From positions 443,300 through 507,299 of the forward strand of contig JADJTG010000014.1 of NCBI GenBank assembly GCA_016711285.1: 64,000 nt of DNA. Direction: 5' to 3'. Every line of letters starts with the position of its first letter. The first letter of the stretch is position 1. Of the stretch, positions 29,007 to 35,818 are shown in pieces. A program made the translations under genes and the position numbers. The notes under the pieces were generated by a model that saw only the letters and a list, made by a program, of their open reading frames with translations, made no database searches and was not told the origin of the DNA. This stretch comes from Sphingobacteriales bacterium. GTDB taxonomy: Bacteria > Bacteroidota > Bacteroidia > Chitinophagales > UBA2359.

Positions 29007-29118
29007 GCGCAAAAAGGGTGCGGTGAAATTTATATCATCAATCCCAAAAGTGTTGTTAAAGCACTTGGCTCCAAAGCTGATGATTTAGCAATTTTGGGCG
29101 CAAAGAAATCTTTGAAAG
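28998..29118 (+). repeat. 121-bp cassette arm, copy 1
   Basis: From ATGAAATAAGCGCAAAAAGG to CTTTGAAAG. The second copy, at 30135-30255, differs at only two or three positions. In frame it encodes QKGCGEIYII...KALGSKADDLAI and GAKKSLK, a conserved lead-in placed before two unrelated toxin tips. Confidence 0.92.
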
Positions 29119-29375
29119 AGGGTGCTGAAAAGGGGATTCCTAAAAGCCAATTAGGTCCAAGTGGAAAACCTAAAATACATACTGTTAGTAAGCCTAATCT
29201 TAAACGAACTAAAGATGCAGCAAGGAATAATCCAAAATCAAATACAAGCCCAGTTAAACATTCAAGTGATAAAGGACAAAAAACTCATTATCATTCAACC
29301 AAAGATGGTGAAAAAATGACTGGAAAAGATAATGTGCATTATGAAAACCGTTCATCAAAAAGAAATCAGGATTAA
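29007..29375 (+). pseudogene. toxin tip cassette A with conserved lead-in
   Basis: The frame starts right after the stop of lipoprotein 3 and has no ATG. TTG at 29094 is the first usable start. It encodes the shared lead-in (GCGEIYIINPKSVVKALGS, ILGAKKSLK) and then a basic ~85-aa tip with NPKSNTSPVKHSSDKG, THYHSTKDGEKMTGKDNVHYE, rich in His and Lys as in small nuclease toxins. No family assigned. The gene 2 bp downstream is the immunity candidate. As it lacks the main toxin body it is a displaced C-terminal cassette. Confidence 0.65.
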
Positions 29376-29377
29376 TA

Positions 29378-29731
29378 ATGAAAAGAAAAAAATATAGTAA
29401 TTTTTGGCTGGCGTTTGTCAATGTAAAAGCTAAGGAAGGCTTTTCTTTTACTGATTTAATAGATGTTGAAGGCAAACCCAATGGTGTAAAATACAAAGGA
29501 GCTTGGGCAAATGTTATTGTGAAGGCAGAAAGAATAAATGAAGCCCTAGAAATTGTTCCATTAGGATTAGGCGAATTAGATTTTGAAATCGTTTTTATTG
29601 ATAAGATAGAAAATATTGGTTCATTGATTGAGCATAAGGAGATTAAGGATGATGTTAAATCGGAAGTAGATTGGCTTTTAAAAAGTGAATACGTTTTTAA
29701 GATTAGTGATAAGTTATTTCAATACAAATGA
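29378..29731 (+). CDS. candidate immunity protein for tip cassette A
   Basis: 117 aa, no signal peptide, acidic overall (EALEIVPLGLGELDFEIVF, SLIEHKEIKDDVKSEVDW). Start 2 bp after the tip A stop. The N-terminus NFWLAFVNVKAKEGF followed by KGAWANVIVKAERINEAL looks like a ferredoxin-like or SUKH-type small alpha/beta immunity fold, but no family is confirmed. A cytoplasmic location fits a nuclease-type toxin. Confidence 0.65.
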   Translation: MKRKKYSNFWLAFVNVKAKEGFSFTDLIDVEGKPNGVKYKGAWANVIVKAERINEALEIVPLGLGELDFEIVFIDKIENIGSLIEHKEIKDDVKSEVDWLLKSEYVFKISDKLFQYK

Positions 29732-29834
29732 AATAAATATCTATTTATGATACCAAATCACAAACAGAATATAGCAAAATAAAAAAATGGGGAGATCGAG
29801 CTTTTGAGTAATAAAAAATTTTACAATTTAGAAT

Positions 29835-30080
29835 ATGGAAAAAGAAAAAGAAATTTTTTATGTTGAGCATATTTATGAAAAGAATAATGAGGAAGAAATA
29901 AAATTTATTGGAGTGTTTTCTTCACGTAAAAATGCTCAGGATGCAATTAATATATTAATTCTAAAACCGGGCTTTTGAGATTTTCCTATTGATTGTTTTC
30001 AAATATCAGAAGGACAATTAGATAGATATGAGTGAAAAGAAGGCTTTACAAGTTGGAAGGATGCCCTTGAAAACACATAG
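29835..30080 (+). pseudogene. DUF7336-like immunity gene broken by two in-frame TGA codons
   Basis: An ATG at 29835 opens a frame of 81 codons to TAG at 30078. It has two TGA codons inside, at 29976 and 30033. Read through, it gives FYVEHIYEKNNEEEIKFIGV, then SSRKNAQDAINILILKPGF, stop, DFPIDCFQISEGQLDRYE, stop, KEGFTSWKD. This resembles small immunity-type proteins with the pattern EHxYE...KxIGVYSS...A...L...PGF(K/R)DFP...D...W.EGF. The second TGA stands where the family has Trp. Flanking genes use TGG normally, so recoding is unlikely. Confidence 0.65.
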
Positions 30081-30134
30081 TAGCCTCTAAGGAGGTGGGC
30101 AGTATTGCTAAAAACACACAGAAGATGTCAGTAG

Positions 30135-30255
30135 ATGAAATAAGTGCAAAAAGGGTGCGGTGAAATTTATATCATCAATCTCAAAAGTGTTGTTAAAGCA
30201 CTTGGCTCCAAAGCTGATGATTTAGCAATTTTGGGCGCAAAGAAATCTTTGAAAG
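30135..30255 (+). repeat. 121-bp cassette arm, copy 2
   Basis: Near-identical to 28998-29118; see copy 1. The sequence diverges completely after CTTTGAAAG, where the second tip begins. Confidence 0.92.
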
Positions 30256-30527
30256 GAGTTTCTGAGGACGTAAGAAAAGGGACACAGGTAAATAGTAAGA
30301 CTATGTGGAAAGGGAAAGGAAAAGATAAAGGAAGAATAGATGTTGAAAATCCTAACCCTTCTCAAAGATCTGGTCAAGTACATTATCAAGATAATAAAGG
30401 GAAAAAGTATATATATGATCCTATTACTGGGCAGTTTAAAGATGCTCCTAATAGGGTCAATGACTTATTGAAAAATTCAGAATTTAAAAGAGGTATAGAA
30501 AAAGGATTAAAATATCTTGAACACTAA
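30144..30527 (+). CDS. toxin tip cassette B (Ntox24-like RNase tip suggested)
   Basis: 127 aa from a GTG. Residues 1-37 are the conserved lead-in (MQKGCGEIYIINLKSVVKAL). The remainder reads GKDKGRIDVENPNPSQRSGQ, VHYQDNKGKKYIYDPITGQF and NDLLKNSEFKRGIEKGLKYL. From memory this RIDVENPNP...GQ.HYQ...K.YIYDP..G.F pattern matches the polymorphic toxin type 24 (Ntox24) domain; that assignment could not be checked here. No full-length toxin body is present, so this is also a displaced cassette. The decayed gene at 30546 is in the immunity position. Confidence 0.68.
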   Translation: MQKGCGEIYIINLKSVVKALGSKADDLAILGAKKSLKGVSEDVRKGTQVNSKTMWKGKGKDKGRIDVENPNPSQRSGQVHYQDNKGKKYIYDPITGQFKDAPNRVNDLLKNSEFKRGIEKGLKYLEH

Positions 30528-30545
30528 AAATGGATAATTAATTCT

Positions 30546-30996
30546 ATGAATAATATATTAAATTTTAAAATGTTGAATATCCTGATAAAAAAAGTAGTAT
30601 TTAATTTTAAACTTAATACTGCTTTATGTGAGTTATTATCAGAAGGATTTATCATTCATAAGGGCTGCTATTTTCTAAAGTCACTATATGCTTCAAAGCC
30701 ATATTAACGAATCAGATTTTACTGATAGTATAGGCTATGAATGTTTTATTAATTTATTCATTTTGATGATTATGTTGATATTGATATTTTTGAGCAAGCA
30801 TTACTTTTTCTAACAGTTTAATCAAAGAGTGGAATGCACAGAATAACAGATTAGTATTAAAGTTAATTTTGAGCGAAACAGATTTTGGTTTTAACTTAAA
30901 GTTCCATTTATACAGAAAACAAGAATGTTGGATTGATGAAAATGATATTGACAAATTTGAAGAAGCACTAATTGTTTTTAACAGTTGCCGCTAAAG
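30546..30996 (+). pseudogene. frameshifted immunity-like gene for tip B
   Basis: Coding remains spread over several frames: MNNILNFKMLNILIKKVVFN...SEGFIIHKGCYF to a stop near 30706; then HFDDYVDIDIFEQALLFL; then IKEWNAQNNRLVLKLILSET, DFGFNLKFHLYRKQECWI and DENDIDKFEEALIVFNSCR ending at 30996. Joined, they make one acidic ~150-aa protein. Its position right after tip B suggests a former immunity gene. At least two frameshifts, so inactive if the sequence is right. Confidence 0.55.
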
Positions 30997-31020
30997 GGGC
31001 AGAGTGACAAGTTGAGACGG

Positions 31021-31076
31021 TTATCTCTTTCAAAGCAAAAAAAACCGACTGCCCTCTTTTATTAAATTCTACCATA
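31021..31076. repeat. right copy of the ~55-bp direct repeat
   Basis: TTATCTCTTTCAAAGCAAAA through ATTAAATTCTACCATAAAAA; matches 26981-27036. Together they bracket the cassette region. Confidence 0.6.
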
Positions 31077-31083
31077 AAAAAAT

Positions 31084-31108
31084 AAAAGCCACTCAATGAG
31101 TGGCTTTT
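31084..31108. terminator. intrinsic terminator
   Basis: AAAAGCCACT/AGTGGCTTTT with a 5-nt loop (CAATG), A run before and T run after; it can act in both directions. Confidence 0.8.
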
Positions 31109-31194
31109 CCACTTTCCAAAACAGCAACTAAAACGGAGTTTAGGAGTTGCCAAAAAGACAAAAAATAATTTTTAATCCAATTCCAAGCTATCAA

Positions 31195-31306
31195 TCATAT
31201 CAGATCAGCCAGTTCATTAGGTTTTAGGTCGGCTTTTTCGTAAATGGTAAGCAGATAAACTGTTTCAGTTTCTATGTACAGGTATGCGATGCGTAGGAAT
31301 AATGCT
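31195..31306 (-). pseudogene. RelE-type toxin, C-terminal remnant
   Basis: On the minus strand, directly after the antitoxin stop, an open stretch without a start reads ALFLRIAYLYIETETVYLLT, IYEKADLKPNELADLI and then stops. This is the typical last third of RelE/HigB-type mRNA interferases (strand YLLTIYEK then the acidic helix). The first two thirds are missing, so the toxin is dead. The adjacent antitoxin is intact. Confidence 0.6.
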
Positions 31307-31514
31307 ATAGCTCATTGAGTAAATCTTGAGCCGTTTTTAGCTTTATTTCTCCTTGTTTATGTAGGCGTACTTCTTCGGCAGCTTCTTTTAGGTCTTCCCA
31401 TAAATCCACCGTAGCCACACTCATAGGCTTTGCTTTTTTCACAAAAGAAAGGCTTTTTAATACTTTCATTCCGAAAGCAGTCTCATTATCTGGTATATCT
31501 ACTAATACTTTCAT
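31305..31514 (-). CDS. small antitoxin of a broken type II toxin-antitoxin pair
   Basis: 69 aa: MKVLVDIPDNETAFGMKVLK, then LSFVKKAKPMSVATVDLWED, then a charged helix LKEAAEEVRLHKQGEIKLKT ending AQDLLNEL. The N-terminal ribbon-like segment and C-terminal charged tail match small Bacteroidota antitoxins of RelE-type modules. Its stop abuts the remnant toxin. Confidence 0.6.
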   Translation of the reverse strand: MKVLVDIPDNETAFGMKVLKSLSFVKKAKPMSVATVDLWEDLKEAAEEVRLHKQGEIKLKTAQDLLNEL

Positions 31515-31659
31515 TGTCTAATATTTTATTCCCTTTTGATTGATAAAATCGCACAATTTATTAGTTATAAAATATTTAATTATTTGTAATAAAAAAATAA
31601 TACGAAAGTATCGCCATAAAAGGAATAAGTTTTACCGATTTAATAAAACCATCCAGTAT

Positions 31660-31933
31660 TTACAGGATATGGCTTTTTTCTGTGTTCTCCATTTTATCCA
31701 GTTCGGCTAATCGTTGGAGCATTACAGGGTCTTTAAACAAATCCGCTTTATCCGTTTCCCCTAAAAGATAGCCGACAGTAGTATTGGTTAGAAATATTTT
31801 TAGCCACATCAATACTTGGGGTCATCTTGTCTCGTTCATATCTACCAATTACCGAAATAGAAGTACTAAGAAGTTTTGCCAATTCTTCTTGTGTCATTTT
31901 TCTTTCCTTACACCGTGCTTGTATCAAAAGCAT
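31660..31933 (-). pseudogene. XRE-family helix-turn-helix regulator, frameshifted
   Basis: From ATG 31933: MLLIQARCKERKMTQEELAK, LLSTSISVIGRYERDKMTPS, IDVAKN is a Cro/C1-type helix-turn-helix. A one-base shift near 31790 moves the reading to TNTTVGYLLGETDKADLFKD, PVMLQRLAELDKMENTEKSH, IL and a stop at 31660. TVGYLLGE..LLKDP.ML is the usual sequel in this family. As read, the main frame ends 18 aa after the shift. Either a dead regulator or a consensus error. Confidence 0.7.
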
Positions 31934-31937
31934 ATAA

Positions 31938-31983
31938 AAAAAACCTTCAGGCAGGCTGCAAAGCACTGCTTGAAGGTTTTTTT
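31938..31983. terminator. bidirectional terminator hairpin
   Basis: AAAACCTTCAGGCAG pairs with CTGCTTGAAGGTTTT (one G-T) around a 12-nt loop, with A and T runs on the two sides. It lies between the bTHX gene and the XRE gene. Confidence 0.8.
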
Positions 31984-32015
31984 GTACAAAAAAAACACGA
32001 TGCAGAAAAAAACAA

Positions 32016-32117
32016 TTATGCTTTCGGTGCTTCGGTTTTGTTCTTTTTAGGGCGAGCATTGCCATAGCTGCCCTTAAATATTTTTCCTTTTTTGGTTCTT
32101 TTATCGCCTTTTCCCAT
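32016..32117 (-). CDS. 30S ribosomal protein bTHX
   Basis: 33 aa read by eye on the minus strand: MGKGDKRTKKGKIFKGSYGN then ARPKKNKTEAPKA. The start MGKGDK(R/K)TK(R/K)GKI(F/W).GSYG is the signature of THX, the short basic protein that binds the head of the 30S subunit in Thermus and in Bacteroidota. ATG at 32117, stop at 32016. It lies 79 bp downstream of the bshC gene on the same strand and ends before a terminator, so it may be the last gene of that transcript. Confidence 0.92.
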   Translation of the reverse strand: MGKGDKRTKKGKIFKGSYGNARPKKNKTEAPKA

Positions 32118-32195
32118 AAAAAAATGAAATAAATAAAATGAAATAATAGCGCAAAAATACTAAAAAAATTTGTTGTGTGTTTTTTTTATAAAAAA

Positions 32196-33816
32196 TTATT
32201 GCATCGCCACCACTACAAAAGCCTCATTATGTGCTTTCGTAAGCTGATAGCAGTTTTCTATAAAAGTTGCTCCGTATTGTGCATAATATTGTATTAGGCT
32301 GTCGGTGCGCTCTTGCAGACTTTGGTTCGGAAACAGTTTCTCTTTCAGTTGTCGTATTTGCTGGCTGCTCTCGTCGTGGCGGCGTTTTTCGGCACGCAGA
32401 AACTTTGCCGCCAAATTATCCAACCCGTTGAGCATTTTTGTTTTTTCGCCTTCCACCGCTCCAAGCAAAGATTTGTCAATATCGCCCGCCTTTTGGACTA
32501 AGGTTTCAAATAATTGTTGCAGTTGTGTTTTTTCGCCTTCCAAAGATATATCCTTGCTGCTGTGGCGGCGCACATACTCATTGAGCAAACTTTCGGTTTC
32601 GTTGAATAAATCTTTGCTGCTGAGTTGCAATTTATCCATTTTGCGGCGGCTGCCGACATCTATCCACAAATAAGAATGGCGCAGCATCAATGCCGGAAAA
32701 AAATCTGCCGCGCTTCAAACAAAGTTTTCAACTGTAGCCAATAAGCTATTTCGCCGCCGCCGCCGATATACGCCAAATTCGGCAATATATACTGCTGATA
32801 CAAAGGGCGCGTGATTACATTAAAACTAAAACGCTCGGGGTGCAGGGCTATTTCCTGCGCCATATTTTGCGGCGAAAATTGCAACATACTGTCGTGGATA
32901 GCAAAAGTATCGCTTGCCGCTTGGTAAATGATGCGCTTGCGCTGCCCGTTTTCAAAATAAAACAAATTGAGCGCGCGCGGCTTTGCCTGTGCATGAAAAC
33001 CCGCCTGCTCCAAAGCGCGGCTTTGCGCTGCAATGAGGGCTTCTGTTTGTTCACCGTGCTGCAATTCGTTTTGTATCAGAAAAGAAGCCTCTTTTTTGAG
33101 GGCGGCGGCAGAGGCATCTAAAACCACCAAACCATATTTTCCTAACCAATGATGCAGCAAAAAGCGCGTGGCACTCATCATCGTTGCCCCCTCCGCCAAA
33201 TAAGCCCGCCGCAGCAATTCCATCGTTTCGGCGGCAAAAGGAGCATTGCCCAATATGGCTTCGGTTTCATCTAAGAGCGAAGCCAAACCAACAGTGGACA
33301 AAGTGCGGCGGCAGCTCCTTGCAGGGGCGGCGAAGTCCATTCTATTTTTTTTCCGAACACAAAAAAATGATTGATTTCGGCAAAATCGTGGTCTTCGCTG
33401 TTGAGCCAAAAAACGGGTACTATATTCAAATCAGGGAATTGCTCTTTTATAAAATCGGCAACTTTGATAATGTGCAGGGCTTTGTACAATATATACAAAG
33501 GTCCTCCTGCCAAACAACATTGGTGTCCGGTGCATACGGTAAAAGTGTTTTCGCTGCGCAAATGTTGTATTTGTGCCACAGCGAGGTCATTATCGGGCAA
33601 AGCCTCATATTGTTGCAGGAGCATATCGGCGAGCACTTGTCGGGGCGGCGGCGCAAAAGCCGAGCGCAAAGCTGCAAGTTCTTGTGTTTGTAAAAGCAGG
33701 TCGGGTTGCGGGCGATGAAAATCCTGTGTAGATTCGGATTTTGCTAAAAATGCCCTTATCAAAGGCGAAAAATAAGGAAGTTCGGAATAAGATAGGTTTT
33801 CGTCAATAAAATGCAT
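32196..33816 (-). CDS. bshC: bacillithiol biosynthesis cysteine-adding enzyme BshC, two frameshifts
   Basis: About 540 codons in three frames: 33816-33300 (MHFIDENLSYSELPYFSPLI to FGKKIEWTSPPLQGAA), 33300-32690 (LSTVGLASLLDETEAI to LFEARQIFF) and 32690-32196 (MLRHSYLWIDVGSRRKMDKL to VVVAMQ). Motifs of BshC are clear: GHQCCLAGGPLYILYKALHI, VPVFWLNSEDHDFAEINHF, and AYIGGGGEIAYW. The enzyme adds cysteine to GlcN-malate to make bacillithiol in the cytoplasm. Total length equals that of intact family members, and the joins need one base each (GC-rich GCCGCCGCA near 33300; near 32690). The gene is therefore probably intact in the cell. Confidence 0.88.
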
Positions 33817-33986
33817 GGGTGCGGTGTGTTTTTTTTGATAGTGTTTAGTTTTTAATGATTAGTTATTAGTTAATTGCATTATTTTTAATTTATTATATCA
33901 TTGATTATCATTCAATATTTAATACTACCTTTTTTTTATAATATGATGGGCAATGAAATATGGTGTTTTGGTTGCGCTCAACGCCC

Positions 33987-35589
33987 CACGCCAAATGCGG
34001 CACCGCCCACGCCAAATGCGGCACCGCCCACGCCAAATGCGGCACCGCCCACGCCAAATGCGGCACCGCCCACGCCAAATGCGGCACCGCCCCACGCCAA
34101 ATGCGGCACCGCCCACGCCAAATGCGGCACCGCCCACGCCAAATGCGGCACCGCCCACGCCAAATGCGGCACCGCCCACGCCAAATGCGGCACCGCCCAC
34201 GCCAAATGCGGCACCGCCCACGCAAAATGCGGCACCGCCCACGCCAAATGCGGCACCGCCCACGACAAATGCGGCACGGACCACGCCAAATGCGGCACCG
34301 CCCACGCCAAATGCGGCACCGCCCACGCCAAATGCGGCACCGCCCGCCAAATGCGGCACCGCCCACGCCAAATGCGGCACCGCCCACGCCAAATGCGGCA
34401 CCGCCCACGCCAAATGCGGCACCGCCCCACGCCAAATGCGGCACCGCCCACGCCAAATGCGGCACCGCCCACGCAAAATGCGGCACCGCCCACGCAAAAT
34501 GCGGCACCGCCCACGCAAATGCGGCACCGCCCACGCAAAATGCGGCACCGCCCACGCAAAATGCGGCACCGCCCACGCAAATGCGGCACCGCCCACGCAA
34601 AATGCGGCACCGCCCACGCAAAATGCGGCACCGCCCACGCAAAATGCGGCACCGCCCACGCAAAATGCGGCACCGCCCCCGCAAAATGCGGCACCGCCCA
34701 CGCAAAATGCGGCACCGCCCACGCAAATGCGGCACCGCCCGCAAAATGCGGCACCGCCCACGCAAAATGCGGCACCGCCCACGCAAAATGCGGCACCGCC
34801 CACGCAAAATGCGGCACCGCCCACGCAAAATGCGGCACCGCCCACGCAAAATGCGGCACCGCCCACGCACAATGCGGCACCGCCCACGCAAAATGCGGCA
34901 CCGCCCACGCAAATGCGGCACCGCCCACGCAAAATGCGGCACCGCCCACGCAAAATGCGGCACCGCCCACGCAAAATGCGGCACCGCCCACGCAAAATGC
35001 GGCACCGCCCACGCAAAATGCGGCACCGCCCACGCAAAATGCGGCACCGCCCACGACAAATGCACCAATGCCCACGACAAATGCACCAATGCCCACGACA
35101 AATGCACCAATGCCCACGACAAATGCACCAATGCCCACGACAAATGCACCAATGCCCACGACAAATGCACCAATGCCCACGACAAATGCACCAATGCCCA
35201 CGACAAATGCACCAATGCCCACGGCAAATGCACCAATGCCCACGGCAAATGCACCAATGCCCACGGCAAATGCACCAATGCCCACGGCAAATGCAACAGT
35301 GCCCACGGCAAATGCAACAGTGCCCGCGGCAAATGCAACAGTGCCCACGGCAAATGCAACAGTGCCCACGGCAAATGCAACAGTGCCCACGGCAAATGCA
35401 ACAGTGCCCACGGCAAATGCACCAATGCCCACGACATAAGCAGCAGTGCCCACGGCAAATGCAGCAGTGCCCACGGCAAATGCAGCAGTGCCCACGGCAA
35501 ATGCAGCAGTGCCCACGGCAAATGCACCAATGCCCACGGCAAATGCACCAATGCCCACGACATAAGCCCACGACAAATGCAGCAGTGCT
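33987..35589. repeat. 1.6-kb minisatellite of about 76 units of 21 bp
   Basis: Tandem 21-bp unit with the core CCAAATGCGGCACCG. It changes in blocks along the array: GCCAAATGCGG to about 34480, GCAAAATGCGG to about 35050, then GACAAATGCACCAATG, GGCAAATGCACCAATG, GGCAAATGCAACAGTG and GGCAAATGCAGCAGTG to the end. All six frames look open because 21 is divisible by 3 and no unit holds a stop. One- and two-base indels inside the array break any single frame, so it is not read as a gene. No spacers, so not CRISPR. The right edge meets AACTTTGACAAAGTT at 35591. Confidence 0.95.
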
Positions 35590-35639
35590 TAACTTTGACA
35601 AAGTTGGGGTGTATCCACGCAAAATGCGGCGTTTTGGCT

Positions 35640-35818
35640 ACACTCAACACCCCCGCTCTCGCTCAGGGAGCGCAACCGAAATTAAATGTTGGCTACATCA
35701 ATAGCCCACACTTTGTAGGCAGCGGCGACTTATTTTTCAAAAAACAAATCGCCCCCCACCTTTTTTTATCGCTGCAATATCAATTTACAAACCTGTGTAT
35801 GCAGCCCACCTTGTAAAG
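35640..35818 (+). pseudogene. protein-coding fragment beside the minisatellite
   Basis: Just right of the array, one plus-strand frame reads PALAQGAQPKLNVGYINSPH, FVGSGDLFFKKQIAPHLFLS, LQYQFTN and then stops at 35816. The composition looks like a real exported or barrel protein (alternating hydrophobic strand pattern) and its start lies in or before the array. No family recognised. It overlaps the 3' end of the convergent sorting-domain gene by about 38 bp. It may be the truncated tail of a gene displaced by repeat growth. Confidence 0.35.

Noticed and set aside
29976..30035. Recoding of TGA as Trp or selenocysteine
   Set aside because: No hairpin resembling a selenocysteine insertion element was noticed, other genes stop at TGA or use TGG for Trp, and the gene is in a region of decay.
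33908..35816. Five open frames of 500-600 codons on both strands
   Set aside because: They arise because the 21-bp unit is divisible by 3 and lacks stops in every frame. One- and two-base indels between units break any fixed reading, and there is no signal peptide or start context.
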